Shown: positions 37,376 to 47,145, numbered from the stretch's first letter. The stretch: DNA of 64,000 bases from Pseudomonadota bacterium (GCA_029782295.1 JAKOVB010000027.1:310001-374000), one strand, 5' to 3'. The notes: generated from the sequence alone by a model not told the origin. Program-made: numbers and translations.

Positions 37376-38022
37376 GCTCCGACTACGCCAGCCTGCTTGC
37401 GACCCTGAACCGTTTCGCGGATGAATCGAAAACGCGCCCGCTGACGATCGGCGAAGCCATCGACAGCATCGACGAAGCCGCCTACGCATTTATCTCGGTC
37501 ATCCTCGCATTGCCATTCCTGCAGCCGATTCCGCTGGGGCCCTTGACGGTGATCGGCGGACTGACCTTCGCCGCCCTGGGCTGGCAACTGATGCGCGGCA
37601 ACGAATCCCCGGTGCTGCCTCAGCAATTGCGGCAGGTCAGCATGGGCGAAAACATCTGGCGCATCCTGGTCAAGGTCTGCCTCAATATTCTCGGCTTGTG
37701 CCGGAAATTTACGCGTCCTCGCCTTACCCACCTGGTTTCCGGGCGACTCGGTCAGAAGATCGGAGGAACCATCCTGCTCTCAGCCGGCCTGCTGATGGCC
37801 ATTCCGTTCGGCATCCTGCCCTTCAACAACACCTTGCCGGCACTCGCCATTCTGTTCTACGGCTTTGCGGAACTGGAAGACGATGGCCTGATGATCCTCG
37901 TTTCAGTATTCTGGCTGGTAGTGACGGTCGTCTATTTTGCAGCCTTTTTCTATGCCCTGTGGTTCCTGGGAAATGGCGCCGTAGAATTTTTCCGTCATCC
38001 GCTTGGTGCTACACTTCGTTAA
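37372..38022 (+). CDS. ExoD-family exopolysaccharide synthesis membrane protein
   Basis: 216 aa. The ExoD (PF06055-type) pattern is seen: [20 protein letters not shown] near the N-terminus, [20 protein letters not shown], and [20 protein letters not shown], with about four membrane helices. The family is linked to exopolysaccharide production; the biochemical role is unclear. It overlaps uppP by 4 bp and is 30 bp ahead of the AsmA-family gene, suggesting one envelope-related operon. Confidence 0.88.
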   Translation: MSSDYASLLATLNRFADESKTRPLTIGEAIDSIDEAAYAFISVILALPFLQPIPLGPLTVIGGLTFAALGWQLMRGNESPVLPQQLRQVSMGENIWRILVKVCLNILGLCRKFTRPRLTHLVSGRLGQKIGGTILLSAGLLMAIPFGILPFNNTLPALAILFYGFAELEDDGLMILVSVFWLVVTVVYFAAFFYALWFLGNGAVEFFRHPLGATLR

Positions 38023-38052
38023 ACCCTTTTTGGTCCCGAACTTTCCGACACC

Positions 38053-41022
38053 ATGAACAAACTCCTGAAATATTCACTGATTGGCATCGGCGGCCTCGCA
38101 GGCCTCGTCATCCTGGCTGTCGCCTTCATTGCCGCCACGTTCAACCCAAACGATTACAAGCCGCTGATCGTCAAGATCGTCAAGGAGAAGAAGCAGCGCA
38201 CCCTGAATATCGAAGGGGACATCAAGCTGGCTTTCTGGCCCAAGCTGGGAGCTGACCTGGGCAAGGTCAGCCTGTCCGAGCACAACGGCGACAAGGAGTT
38301 CGCCGGCATGCAGAGCGCCAAGGTGTTTTTGGCCGTGATGCCGCTTCTGAAGAAGGAACTGGTGATCGACACCATCAAAGTCGACGGCGTACATGCCAAT
38401 ATCGTGCGTTTCAAGGATGGCACCACCAATTTCGACGACATGCTGAGCAAAGACGAGGAGTCACAGGAAATCAAGTTCGATATCGACGGCGTACAGGTGA
38501 CCAATGCCGCGCTCAGCCTGACCGATGAGGCAGGCAACCGTCATGTTGCGTTGAGCGAGATGCAGCTTTCCACAGGACATGTGGCCAAGAACCAGCCGAT
38601 CGACCTCAATACCAGTTTCACGCTGAAAGCCGACAACCCCTACATCAATGCCAGGATGCAGTTCAAGGGTACGCTTCTGGCGGACACCGAGCAGAAGCAA
38701 TACGGTGCGCAGGGTATGGATTTCGCCCTCCAGGGTGACCTGACATCGCTCAAGGGAGCGGACATCAAACTTTCCGGCGATCTCAACGCCAAGCCGGAAC
38801 AGATGGAATTCACCGTCGACAAACTCAAGCTGGCATTGAAGGCCAACCTGAGTGGCCAGATGACGACGCTGGAGGTGGATGCCCCCAGCCTGATGGCACG
38901 CAAGGATGAGGTCAGCGGCAAGGAAGCCCGCGTCAACCTGAACCAGACCAAGGGAGATGACAAACTGAACGCCAGGCTGGTGATCGCCAACCTGAAGGGC
39001 TCTCCCAAGGCTTTCGAGAGTTCCGGCATCACCGGGGAAATTTCCGGCAAGCAGGGGGCACGCAGCATCAACGGCAAGTTTTCCTCTCCGTTCTCCGGCA
39101 ATCTGGACAATCTGGTGTTTGACCTGCCCAAGCTTTCTGGCGACGTGGACATCAAGGATCCCTCCCTGCCGAACGGTGCCGCCAAGGCCGCGTTCAACAT
39201 CAACGCACATGCCGACGTGAAACATGAACAGGCCAAGGTGGACCTCGATGCCACTGTGGACGGCAGCAAGATCAAGGGCAACGTCGCCGTTGCCGGCTTC
39301 GGCAAGCCCAACGTGACCTTCAACCTGAACGCCGACCAGCTCGACCTGAACAAGCTGCTGGGCAGCAAGAAGGAAGCCAAGGCCGAAGCAGCTCCCGCCA
39401 AGCCCGCCGACCTGTCCGCGCTGAAGAACGTACTGGCGCAGGGGACGCTGAATATCGGCAGCATTGCCTATGACAAGTACCGCATCGCCAATCTGGCCGC
39501 CACGGTAAAAGCCGATGGCCAGGCGCTCAACGTCAGCCCGTTGTCGATGAAGCTGGACGATAGCCAGATTAAGGGAAGCGTGGGCATTACCCACTTCGAA
39601 AGAGCGCTGTATACCTTCGACCTCGACATCGACCGCATCGATGCCGACCGTTACGTGCCGGCTAGCGACCCCAAGGCTGCTGCGTCTACCGGCCCTGCCA
39701 AGCCACTCGACCTGTCTGCACTGAAAGCGCTCAACGCCGCCGGCAGCCTGCGCATCGGCAGCCTGAAGTACGGCAAGGTCCAGAGCTCCGGTATCCGCAT
39801 CGACCTCAAGGCCGACGGCGAAAAACTGAAGCTGGATCCGTTCTCGGCCAAGATCGATGATAGCCAGGTCAAGGCGGTCCTGGGCATCACCCGATTTCAG
39901 AACCCCCAATTCAGCTTCGACCTCGACATCGACCGCCTGGACGCCGACCGCTACGTAACCAAGTCCGAACCGGCCGCGAAATCGATGGGGGACACACCGC
40001 TCGACCTGTCCGCGCTGAAGTCCCTGAACGCCAGCGGTGAAGCACGCCTGGGCTGGCTCAAGGTCGCCAACGTCAAGACCAGCAACGTCAAGGTCGGCCT
40101 CAAGGCAGATGGCGGGCTGGTCACGGTCGCGCCGTTCTCCGCCAACCTGTATGACGGCAGCATGGCCGGATCCCTCAACCTGGACGCCCGCTCGACGCCC
40201 GCGATCACGTTCAAGGATGAAATGAAGGGCATCAACATCGGCCCGTTGCTGGTTGATGCCATCAACAACGACATGCTGGAAGGCAAGGGCACGCTCAACC
40301 TGGACGTAAAAACCACCGGCGCCACGGTCGGCGCCCTGAAAAAGGCTCTCAATGGCAACGCCGCGGTAGCTCTGGCAGACGGCGCAGTGAAGGGTATCGA
40401 TATCGCTGGCACCATCCGCGACATCAAAAACAAGTTCAACTTCAAGGGCAACGCGCTGGGGGCAGACCAGAAGAAGCGCACCGACTTCAGCGAAATGACC
40501 GCGAGCTTCAAGATCACCAACGGCGTCGCGCACAACGACGACCTCAGTATGAAATCCCCCTTGCTGCGCGTCACCGGCAGCGGCGACATCGACATCGGCA
40601 ACGAGAAGCTGAACTACATCGCCAAACCCACGGTGGTGGCTTCACTCAAGGGCCAGGGCGGCTCCGATCTCGGCTCGCTGAACGGCCTCACTTTCCCGGT
40701 CAAGGTCACCGGGACCTTCTCCGATCCGAAATATGGCCTGGATTTCAGTGCCATCGGCACCGAAATCGCCAAGAAGGGCGTGCTTGAAAAAGTCGGTGGC
40801 GCCAAGGGCGAAGCCGTACAGAAACTGATGGGCGGTGACGCGGCCGGCGGTCTCGGCGACCTCATCGGCGGCAAGAAGAAAACGGTCGAGCCCGCGCCTG
40901 GCAGCACCGCGCAACCGGCACCCGCCGCGCCGGCAGAACAGCCAGCACCCGCCCCGGCTCCTGCACCTGCCACGCCGGAGGAAAAGGCGAAGAAGAAGCT
41001 CAACAAGCTGCTCGGGCTGTAA
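38053..41022 (+). CDS. AsmA-family protein with three tandem internal repeats
   Basis: 989 aa. An N-terminal anchor (LIGIGGLAGLVILAVAFIAA) is followed by the AsmA domain start (NPNDYKPLIVKIVKEKKQRT). About residues 450-740 hold three successive ~90-100-residue repeats opening with DLSALKNV, DLSALKAL and DLSALKSL; the first two close with DLDIDR-(I/L)DADRYV. The C-terminal AsmA_2-like part follows, then a Pro/Ala-rich tail and KKKLNKLLGL. AsmA-like proteins span the periplasm and are implicated in phospholipid transport to the outer membrane; this specific role is inferred. Confidence 0.9.
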   Translation: MNKLLKYSLIGIGGLAGLVILAVAFIAATFNPNDYKPLIVKIVKEKKQRTLNIEGDIKLAFWPKLGADLGKVSLSEHNGDKEFAGMQSAKVFLAVMPLLKKELVIDTIKVDGVHANIVRFKDGTTNFDDMLSKDEESQEIKFDIDGVQVTNAALSLTDEAGNRHVALSEMQLSTGHVAKNQPIDLNTSFTLKADNPYINARMQFKGTLLADTEQKQYGAQGMDFALQGDLTSLKGADIKLSGDLNAKPEQMEFTVDKLKLALKANLSGQMTTLEVDAPSLMARKDEVSGKEARVNLNQTKGDDKLNARLVIANLKGSPKAFESSGITGEISGKQGARSINGKFSSPFSGNLDNLVFDLPKLSGDVDIKDPSLPNGAAKAAFNINAHADVKHEQAKVDLDATVDGSKIKGNVAVAGFGKPNVTFNLNADQLDLNKLLGSKKEAKAEAAPAKPADLSALKNVLAQGTLNIGSIAYDKYRIANLAATVKADGQALNVSPLSMKLDDSQIKGSVGITHFERALYTFDLDIDRIDADRYVPASDPKAAASTGPAKPLDLSALKALNAAGSLRIGSLKYGKVQSSGIRIDLKADGEKLKLDPFSAKIDDSQVKAVLGITRFQNPQFSFDLDIDRLDADRYVTKSEPAAKSMGDTPLDLSALKSLNASGEARLGWLKVANVKTSNVKVGLKADGGLVTVAPFSANLYDGSMAGSLNLDARSTPAITFKDEMKGINIGPLLVDAINNDMLEGKGTLNLDVKTTGATVGALKKALNGNAAVALADGAVKGIDIAGTIRDIKNKFNFKGNALGADQKKRTDFSEMTASFKITNGVAHNDDLSMKSPLLRVTGSGDIDIGNEKLNYIAKPTVVASLKGQGGSDLGSLNGLTFPVKVTGTFSDPKYGLDFSAIGTEIAKKGVLEKVGGAKGEAVQKLMGGDAAGGLGDLIGGKKKTVEPAPGSTAQPAPAAPAEQPAPAPAPAPATPEEKAKKKLNKLLGL

Positions 41023-41031
41023 GGGCATACC

Positions 41032-41454
41032 ATGAAGCCGTGGCTGCTGAACGCCCTGATCGCCATGGTGTTTGCCGGCCTGACCACGGTGATCGCCAAA
41101 CAGGGCCTCGCCGGGGTCTCTGCAGAACTCGGGATTGCTGTCCGCACGGTGTTCGTGTTCTTCTTCGTCATGGTGTTCGTGGCATTCGCGGTTCCGCTGG
41201 CTGAAATCAAGGCCATCCAGCAACCCAGCCTGATGTGGCTGGGTATTTCCGCCTTCACCACCGCCGTGTCTTGGATCTATTTCTACAAGGCATTGAAGGA
41301 AGGCGACGTGGCCACGGTGGCGCTGATCGACAAGGGCAGCGTACTGGTCGCCATCGTGCTGGCGTGGATCTTCCTGAAGGAAGCCCTGACTTTGCGCATC
41401 CTGATCGGGGCTGCACTGGTCATCTCCGGGCTTATCATCATCTCGCGTCGCTGA
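41032..41454 (+). CDS. Single-domain EamA/DMT-family transporter
   Basis: 140 aa with four to five membrane helices forming one EamA unit. The ending LIDKGSVLVAIVLAWIFLKE with LRILIGAALVISGLIII is typical. Usual DMT exporters have two such units (~300 aa), so this half-size protein probably dimerises. The stop overlaps the mutY start by one base (TGATG). It lies 9 bp after the AsmA-family gene. Confidence 0.88.
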   Translation: MKPWLLNALIAMVFAGLTTVIAKQGLAGVSAELGIAVRTVFVFFFVMVFVAFAVPLAEIKAIQQPSLMWLGISAFTTAVSWIYFYKALKEGDVATVALIDKGSVLVAIVLAWIFLKEALTLRILIGAALVISGLIIISRR

Positions 41455-42488
41455 TGTCGGATTTTTCCCAGCGCATCATCGCCTGGCAGCGTGCGCATGG
41501 CCGCCACGACCTGCCGTGGCAGAACACCCGCGACCCCTACGCCATCTGGGTTTCCGAGATCATGCTGCAACAGACGCAAGTGAGCGCAGTCATCCCCTAT
41601 TACCAGCGTTTCATGGCACGCTTCCCTGATGTCGCCCGCCTCGCCGCCGCCAGCGAGGACGAAGTGCTGCAACACTGGAGCGGCCTCGGATATTACTCCC
41701 GTGCCCGCAACCTGCACGCGGCGGCCGTGAAAATCATGACCGCTCACCTCGGCCAATTCCCGCAGACCCCTGAACAACTGGCCGAACTGCCTGGGATCGG
41801 ACGCTCCACCGCTGCTGCGATTGCCGCATTCGCCTATGGTCATCGCGCTGCCATCCTGGACGGCAACGTCAAGCGTGTATTTGCACGTTACTTCGGCGTC
41901 GAAGGATGGCCTGGCCAGCCGGCAGTGGAAAAACAGATGTGGCGACTGGCAGAACAGCTGCTGCCCCCGGGGGACGTGGAGCCCTACACACAGGGACTGA
42001 TGGATCTCGGGGCTACACTGTGCAAACGCAGCCGACCCACCTGCCACCGCTGCCCGCTGGAAACCGACTGCGTCGCCAATCGGGAAGGCCGCGCCACGGA
42101 ACTCCCCACCCCCAAGCCGCGAAAAGCACTGCCGGAACGTACCATTACGCTGCTGCTGCTGCAAAATGGCAACGAACTCCTGCTGGAAAAGCGTCCCGCC
42201 AAGGGGATCTGGGGCGGCCTGTGGAGCCTGCCGGAAATTGAAAATGGCACCGATCCGCAGCAGGCGGCATGTCAGCGTTTTGCCCTGCAAACTGAAATAC
42301 GTCCTGCCATGCCCATTCTCACCCACACCTTTACGCACTTCCGGCTGCATATCACTCCACAACCGCTACAGGTCACGCAACGCGCGACTCCTACGCCTGG
42401 GACGCTCTGGCTGGACAGCGCCGACGCCGTGGAAGCGGCCGTGCCGACGCCGGTCCGAATATTGATCCGACAGCTACTCGGCCAATAA
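41454..42488 (+). CDS. mutY: Adenine DNA glycosylase MutY
   Basis: 344 aa from the ATG at 41454. The catalytic Glu is in VSEIMLQQTQVSAV, the helix-hairpin-helix in LPGIGRSTAAAIAAFAYGHR, and the catalytic Asp in ILDGNVKRVFARYF. The 4Fe-4S cluster ligands are C-x6-C-x2-C-x5-C in CKRSRPTCHRCPLETDC. The C-terminal NUDIX-like domain (LLLQNGNELLLEKRPAKGIW) recognises 8-oxoG. It removes A mispaired with 8-oxoguanine. Coupled to the EamA gene and ended by a strong terminator. Confidence 0.97.
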   Translation: MSDFSQRIIAWQRAHGRHDLPWQNTRDPYAIWVSEIMLQQTQVSAVIPYYQRFMARFPDVARLAAASEDEVLQHWSGLGYYSRARNLHAAAVKIMTAHLGQFPQTPEQLAELPGIGRSTAAAIAAFAYGHRAAILDGNVKRVFARYFGVEGWPGQPAVEKQMWRLAEQLLPPGDVEPYTQGLMDLGATLCKRSRPTCHRCPLETDCVANREGRATELPTPKPRKALPERTITLLLLQNGNELLLEKRPAKGIWGGLWSLPEIENGTDPQQAACQRFALQTEIRPAMPILTHTFTHFRLHITPQPLQVTQRATPTPGTLWLDSADAVEAAVPTPVRILIRQLLGQ

Positions 42489-42512
42489 AAAAGGCGACCG
42501 GAGTCGCCTTTT
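42487..42512. terminator. Bidirectional terminator between mutY and the Fae-like gene
   Basis: AAAAAAGGCGAC (42487-42498), loop CGGA, GTCGCCTTTT (42503-42512). It serves both convergent genes. Confidence 0.9.
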
Positions 42513-42532
42513 CTGGATCTGCCTGAGCCTGA

Positions 42533-43087
42533 TTACTTCTGGTCCCAGCTGTCTTCCCACATGCAGTGCTTGATGGTGTGACGGTTCTTGATCAGCTCTT
42601 CGATGGAAGGCTCGTCGTTCAGTGCACGCTTGATCGCCAGCTTGGTCGCTTCGTAGTTGTTCTTGTACATGTCAGCCTTGTCCAGCTTGCCTTCCTTGGC
42701 CAGCGGGCCGCAACCCGGATCGATCCAGACCAGGCTGATGATGCACAGGTCGTTGACCTGATCGCGCGGGATGATGCCTTCGATCACGCAATCCAGAATC
42801 GCATCTGCGGAAGCAGCCTGCACCACGCCACCGAACAGTTCGATGTTGATGGAATCCTTCAGGGTGACCTTCGGCACCATCATGGTGGCCGGACGGACCA
42901 TCTGGTTGATGTCACGCACGGCGAACATGGCGCTGTGACCCTTATTCTGGGCCATCAGATTGGCAAATGCCTGGCCGACCGGGCCGTCGACGGCACCGAT
43001 GACGATTTCCGGCATGGCAGCGGTAACGTCCTTGCCTTCGCTGAAAATGGTGGCTTCGCCAGCCTTCATGATGATCTTGTTGGACAT
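42533..43087 (-). CDS. Formaldehyde-activating enzyme (Fae) homologue lacking the catalytic histidine
   Basis: 184 aa. It aligns along its length with Fae: GEATIFSEGKDV, PEIVIGAVDGPVGQAFANLM, GIIPRDQVNDLCI and NNYEATKLAIKRALNDEP. Fae condenses formaldehyde with tetrahydromethanopterin. In true Fae the segment reads AHIDLIIG, whose His is catalytic; here it reads AMPEIVIG, with Met at that place. There is also an extra ~18-residue stretch (DPGCGPLAKEGKLDKADM). So it is probably a Fae-like paralogue with another role, perhaps sensing or binding C1 compounds. It is monocistronic. Confidence 0.8.
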   Translation of the reverse strand: MSNKIIMKAGEATIFSEGKDVTAAMPEIVIGAVDGPVGQAFANLMAQNKGHSAMFAVRDINQMVRPATMMVPKVTLKDSINIELFGGVVQAASADAILDCVIEGIIPRDQVNDLCIISLVWIDPGCGPLAKEGKLDKADMYKNNYEATKLAIKRALNDEPSIEELIKNRHTIKHCMWEDSWDQK

Positions 43088-43150
43088 GGTGTATTCCTCG
43101 GGGGTTACGTAAAACCGCGTATTCTATAGAAACGGGGGAATACCGGCAAA

Positions 43151-43612
43151 TCAGCGGCTTAGCTTCAACACCATGTCCCGATGGGGAATGCCGGCATCGT
43201 CATAAACCGCACCGAACGCCATAAAGCCAGCCTGCTCGTAAAAACCGACCGCGTGGATCTGGGCCGACAACCGGATACTTTCGAAACACTGTTCACGGAA
43301 CCACTCGATCGCACTTTCCAGCAAGGCCTGTCCCACGCCGCAACCCCGATATTGCGGCAGCACCGCCATGCGTCCGAGCCGCCCGTCCGGAAGCATGCGG
43401 GCACATCCGACCGGATCGCCCGCCAGGGAAATCGCCAGCAGGTGCGTGGCCGTGGGGTCCTCATCATCCCACTCCAGCGCCTCGGGGACCCCCTGCTCTT
43501 CGATGAACACCTTGCGTCGGATCGCCGACAACATCTCGCGATGGATTTGCCAGTCCGTCGTGATCAGGGAAAAGAGGAGCGTCTTGTCAGTCCCGCCGGT
43601 TGCGTGCATCAT
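43151..43612 (-). CDS. GNAT-family N-acetyltransferase
   Basis: 153 aa. The acetyl-CoA-binding segment is LGRMAVLPQYRGCGVGQALL (V-x4-R/Q-G-x-G-x-A), preceded by IRRKVFIEEQGVPEALEWDD and followed by LSAQIHAVGFYEQAGFMAFG. The opening resembles the YjcF/ElaA branch. The acceptor substrate is unknown. It stands alone between the Fae-like gene and the divergent DoxX gene. Confidence 0.9.
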   Translation of the reverse strand: MMHATGGTDKTLLFSLITTDWQIHREMLSAIRRKVFIEEQGVPEALEWDDEDPTATHLLAISLAGDPVGCARMLPDGRLGRMAVLPQYRGCGVGQALLESAIEWFREQCFESIRLSAQIHAVGFYEQAGFMAFGAVYDDAGIPHRDMVLKLSR

Positions 43613-43646
43613 GTGGCGCTTTCAGATCAATCAGGAAACATTCGTC

Positions 43647-44027
43647 ATGCAAAAATTCATTCCGGTCCTGGCCCGCCTGCTGCTGGCCCAGATCTTCCTG
43701 GTCGCCATCGTTATCCAGCTGACCATCATCATGAACAATCCGAACGGCTACGAAGACTTCCGTCTGTTCCTCGGCCTGCACGGTCTGCCGGGCATCTTCG
43801 CCCCGCTGATGATTGCCGTCCAGCTGCTGGGCAGCCTGGCGCTGCTGCTGGGCTTCAAGAGCCGCGCGGCCGCCAACGTCATGGCAGGCTACTCCGTGTT
43901 CGTCGCCGTCGCACTGCACCTCAATGAACCGATCGTATTCCTGCAGTACATGGCCATTGCCGGCGGTCTTCTGGCATTCAGCACCATCGCACCCACCGCA
44001 TTGAGCCTGGACAACCTGAAGAAGTAA
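43647..44027 (+). CDS. DoxX-family membrane protein
   Basis: 126 aa from the ATG at 43647 (AGGAAACATTCGTC upstream). Four membrane helices form the DoxX pattern: FIPVLARLLLAQIFLVAIVI, GIFAPLMIAVQLLGSLALLL, and SRAAANVMAGYSVFVAVALH. The function of this small DoxX type is not established; relatives act in quinone or thiosulfate metabolism. Convergent with ubiX; only 3 bp separate the two stops. Confidence 0.85.
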   Translation: MQKFIPVLARLLLAQIFLVAIVIQLTIIMNNPNGYEDFRLFLGLHGLPGIFAPLMIAVQLLGSLALLLGFKSRAAANVMAGYSVFVAVALHLNEPIVFLQYMAIAGGLLAFSTIAPTALSLDNLKK

Positions 44028-44030
44028 ACC

Positions 44031-44651
44031 TCAGAGACCGGGCGACGCAACGTCGCCCCAACGCTCGACCAGTTGATGTTCCACGCCCAACTGGTCGAGG
44101 ATCTTGGCCACCACGAAATCCACCAGATCCTCCACCGACTTCGGCAAATGATAAAAGCCGGGGTTGGGAGGCAGGATGACTGCTCCCATGCGCGACAGCT
44201 TGAGCATATTCTCGAGATGAATCGCCGAAAACGGGGCCTCACGCGGCACCAGGATCAGCCTGCGGCCTTCCTTGAGCATGACATCGGCGGCACGTTCGAT
44301 CAGGTTATCGCTGAGGCCGTTGGCAATTGCAGCCAGCGCCCCCATGGTACAGGGACAGACCACCATGGCATCGACCGCACCGCTACCGGAAGCGATCGGG
44401 GCCATCCAGTCTTCCCGGGCAAAGACCTGCAATTGCTCAGGGCGACATCCGAATCGATCCACCAGCATCCGGCGGGCTTCCGATGGTTTGGCCGGCAAGG
44501 TCAACTGCATTTCCTGCATCGCCACGAACTGGGCGGCCTGCGAGTAGACCAGATATACCGTGTGCCCACCTGCCAGCAGCATCTCCAGCAACCGCATGCC
44601 GTATGGCATGCCGGAGGCGCCGGTCAGCGCGAGCGTGATGGTCTTGTTCAT
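44031..44651 (-). CDS. ubiX: Flavin prenyltransferase UbiX
   Basis: 206 aa, full length. The flavoprotein fold is clear: [20 protein letters not shown] at the N-terminus, [20 protein letters not shown], and [20 protein letters not shown] with the prenyl-binding Arg/Glu, plus [10 protein letters not shown]. It makes prenylated FMN for UbiD-type decarboxylases in ubiquinone synthesis. The start overlaps the ispH stop by 4 bp. Confidence 0.96.
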   Translation of the reverse strand: MNKTITLALTGASGMPYGMRLLEMLLAGGHTVYLVYSQAAQFVAMQEMQLTLPAKPSEARRMLVDRFGCRPEQLQVFAREDWMAPIASGSGAVDAMVVCPCTMGALAAIANGLSDNLIERAADVMLKEGRRLILVPREAPFSAIHLENMLKLSRMGAVILPPNPGFYHLPKSVEDLVDFVVAKILDQLGVEHQLVERWGDVASPGL

Positions 44652-45574
44652 GCGGAGGTCAGATTTTTCGGAAGCGGGAACACCACGTTCTCGACAATCC
44701 CATCGAGTTCACGCACTTCACCCGCGCCGAACGATTGGAGTTTCTCCACGACCTCCTTCACCAGCACCTCCGGTGCGGAGGCGCCTGCCGTCACGCCGAT
44801 CCGCTTCTTACCCGCCAGCCATTCGGCTTTCAGCTCACCGGCGTTGTCGACCATGTAGGCATCCACCCCCTGATTACGGGCGACTTCCCGCAGGCGGTTG
44901 GAGTTGGAACTGTTGGGTGAACCGACCACGATCACCAGGTCGCATTGCGCAGACAGCGACTTCACGGCGTCCTGACGGTTCTGGGTGGCGTAGCAGATGT
45001 CATCGCTCTTGGGGGCAGCGATGTCCGGAAAGCGGTGTTTGAGTGCAGCGATGACACGTGCTGCATCGTCCAGCGAAAGGGTGGTCTGGGTCACGTAAGC
45101 CAGGTTGTGCTCATCCTTGACCTGAAGCTTGTCGACATCTTCCGGCGTCTCGACCAGATACATGCCAGTGTCCGACTGCCCCATGGTGCCTTCGACTTCC
45201 GGATGGCCGCGATGGCCGATCATGATGATCTCGCTGCCCTTGGCGCGCAATTTGGCGACTTCGACGTGGACCTTGGTCACCAGCGGACAGGTGGCATCGA
45301 ACACGCGCAGGCCGCGGGCTTCGGCTTCGGCACGAACTTCCCTGGACACACCGTGAGCGCTGAAAATCACGGTGCTGCCGGCAGGAACTTCATCCAGTTC
45401 CTCGATGAATACGGCACCCTTGCGCTTGAGTTCATCGACGACGAACTTGTTGTGAACCACTTCGTGCCGCACATAGATCGGCGCACCGAAACGTTCCAGT
45501 GCCTGCTCGACGATAATGATGGCACGATCGACCCCGGCACAGAATCCGCGCGGGTTGGCGAGAATGACTTGCAT
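44648..45574 (-). CDS. ispH: 4-hydroxy-3-methylbut-2-enyl diphosphate reductase IspH
   Basis: 308 aa from the ATG at 45574; a TTG four codons earlier is less likely. The three [4Fe-4S] cysteines are visible in [28 protein letters not shown] and [15 protein letters not shown]; the [11 protein letters not shown] and [13 protein letters not shown] segments are typical. It performs the last step of the MEP isoprenoid pathway. Co-transcribed with ubiX, linking isoprenoid and quinone synthesis. Confidence 0.96.
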   Translation of the reverse strand: MQVILANPRGFCAGVDRAIIIVEQALERFGAPIYVRHEVVHNKFVVDELKRKGAVFIEELDEVPAGSTVIFSAHGVSREVRAEAEARGLRVFDATCPLVTKVHVEVAKLRAKGSEIIMIGHRGHPEVEGTMGQSDTGMYLVETPEDVDKLQVKDEHNLAYVTQTTLSLDDAARVIAALKHRFPDIAAPKSDDICYATQNRQDAVKSLSAQCDLVIVVGSPNSSNSNRLREVARNQGVDAYMVDNAGELKAEWLAGKKRIGVTAGASAPEVLVKEVVEKLQSFGAGEVRELDGIVENVVFPLPKNLTSA

Positions 45575-45610
45575 ATGAGCTTTCAAGAATTCAGGTTTCG
45601 GGATGGGAAC

Positions 45611-46522
45611 TCAGTTGCCCAGCCAGTGGGCGAACGTCAGCAACAACAGCAAACCGCTCATCAGCACCAGTACGCGCCAGACCAGACCGACGGCACTTCG
45701 CAGGTAATCGGCATCCGCGGGGTCACCCAGGCCCAACTCGGGACGGTACTGCAGAATACCATTGCAGGTCAGCGGCTCACCGAGCTTGACGCCCAAAGCG
45801 CCGGCACCGCTGGCGAGAATGATCCCGATGGCTTCGTTAGGCCAGGAAGCAGCTTGGGTACGCCAGCAATAGACCGCATCTTCAAAGTCGCCCACCACCG
45901 CGAAACTACTCGCAGTAAAGCGGGCCGGCAGCCAGTCGAGCCAGTCGAAGGCGCGCAACGCAATGCGTCTGAAATCATCCGGGCGCTCGCCCCAGGCATG
46001 CTTTAGCAGGTAAGACAGGCGGTACAACAACGCACCGGCCGGTCCCAGCAACAGAAACCAGAACAACGGGGCGAAGAGGTCATGATGGGCATGGCGCAGG
46101 GTCGCCTCGATTCCGACGCGCGCGACTTCCTGATCACTGTAATGATCGGTCTGGCAGGCCTGCCAGGTCGCCAGTTCCGCGCGCGCCCCTTCCGAATTGC
46201 CGGCACCAAGCGCCTTGGCGATGCTTTCCGCCGGGCCGCCGAAACGACCGAACCGCAGGGTGACATAAAGCACTGCAATGCTGAACACCAGCCCGAATAG
46301 CGGGTTGATCTCGTTCAGCGCGATGCAGGCTGCGGCGATCAGAAGCACCGGAAGCACCACGGCCAGAAGCGCCGCGATCATGCCGTGGCGTGCCTGGCCA
46401 TCGTTGAAATTACGTTCCAGCCAGTTGGCATAGGGGGTAAACAGATGACGCAACCAGTCTTCGCGGGGCATGGGCCGGTAGTAGGCCAACGCCAGCGCTG
46501 CCAGCAGTGTGAAGAGGCTCAA
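45611..46522 (-). CDS. CobD/CbiB-like membrane protein
   Basis: 303 aa with about four to five membrane helices. Family features are YANWLERNFNDGQARHGMIA, LRFGRFGGPAESIAKALGAG and WDWL-like regions (LRAFDWLDWLPARFTASSFA), plus NEAIGIILASGAGALGVKLG. This is the CobD/CbiB-related group common in betaproteobacteria, which resembles the cobinamide synthase but is also close to AmpE-like regulators. No other cobalamin genes are nearby, so a B12 role is uncertain. It overlaps the preceding gene by 4 bp. Confidence 0.8.
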   Translation of the reverse strand: MSLFTLLAALALAYYRPMPREDWLRHLFTPYANWLERNFNDGQARHGMIAALLAVVLPVLLIAAACIALNEINPLFGLVFSIAVLYVTLRFGRFGGPAESIAKALGAGNSEGARAELATWQACQTDHYSDQEVARVGIEATLRHAHHDLFAPLFWFLLLGPAGALLYRLSYLLKHAWGERPDDFRRIALRAFDWLDWLPARFTASSFAVVGDFEDAVYCWRTQAASWPNEAIGIILASGAGALGVKLGEPLTCNGILQYRPELGLGDPADADYLRSAVGLVWRVLVLMSGLLLLLTFAHWLGN

Positions 46523-47079
46523 GGCCTGGCCTCCAGCGGCATTTCGACCGTCAACGTGCTGGCGCTATAGATTTCGACCGTCGGCATGTGCAAGACATCT
46601 CCCTCCCGCTTGCTGAAATCGATCAGGGTTCCATACACCTTGCCATAGGCGATCAACGGATGTGCCTTGATTTCAGAAACCACCACACGCCGGGCCGGGA
46701 TGGTATCGACGAGCAATGGCGGTTGTGGCGTGACACCGGCTTCGATCAGGTATCCGGTACGTGCGTGACGCTCACCGGACTTGGTCTTGCGAGGGTCGTC
46801 GTAGATGACGGTAAAGGATTTGCCGGCGACTATCCCTTGCTTGCGAAGCTCCGCGGCCACTTCCTGCTGCTTGCCGGCAAGTTTGGAATAGGGGCCTTGT
46901 ACTTCGAGATAAGCATAACGATAAGGGCCGCGCAACTCCATGTTCATGACCGGGGTACGGAACAACCCCCACCACCACAGGACGATAATGGTCGGCAACA
47001 GGAAGGCTAGCAGGAAGAAGAGATGTTGTTTTTTCACAAGCGTGTTCCGATACGGATTCAGCCTCAAAAGATACCACAA
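46519..47079 (-). CDS. Membrane-anchored GyrI-like domain protein
   Basis: 186 aa. One N-terminal membrane segment (HLFFLLAFLLPTIIVLWWWG) precedes an extracytoplasmic GyrI-like small-molecule-binding fold (RGPYRYAYLEVQGPYSKLAG, GYLIEAGVTPQPPLLVDTIP, ARRVVVSEIKAHPLIAYGKV). GyrI-like domains bind effectors or toxins; the ligand is unknown. A GTG at codon 15 is a possible alternative start. It is coupled to the CobD-like gene by a 4-bp overlap and divergent from purU. Confidence 0.75.
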   Translation of the reverse strand: MWYLLRLNPYRNTLVKKQHLFFLLAFLLPTIIVLWWWGLFRTPVMNMELRGPYRYAYLEVQGPYSKLAGKQQEVAAELRKQGIVAGKSFTVIYDDPRKTKSGERHARTGYLIEAGVTPQPPLLVDTIPARRVVVSEIKAHPLIAYGKVYGTLIDFSKREGDVLHMPTVEIYSASTLTVEMPLEARP

Positions 47080-47145
47080 TCGGGAGAGCTCGGAAAACCG
47101 GTATAATTGCGGACTTTCGCACGCATGGTTTCAGATCTCAAAATC

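Noticed and set aside
38461-40533. 690-codon minus-strand frame opposite the AsmA-family gene
   Set aside because: Antisense shadow; the plus strand has the anchor, AsmA domain and internal repeats.
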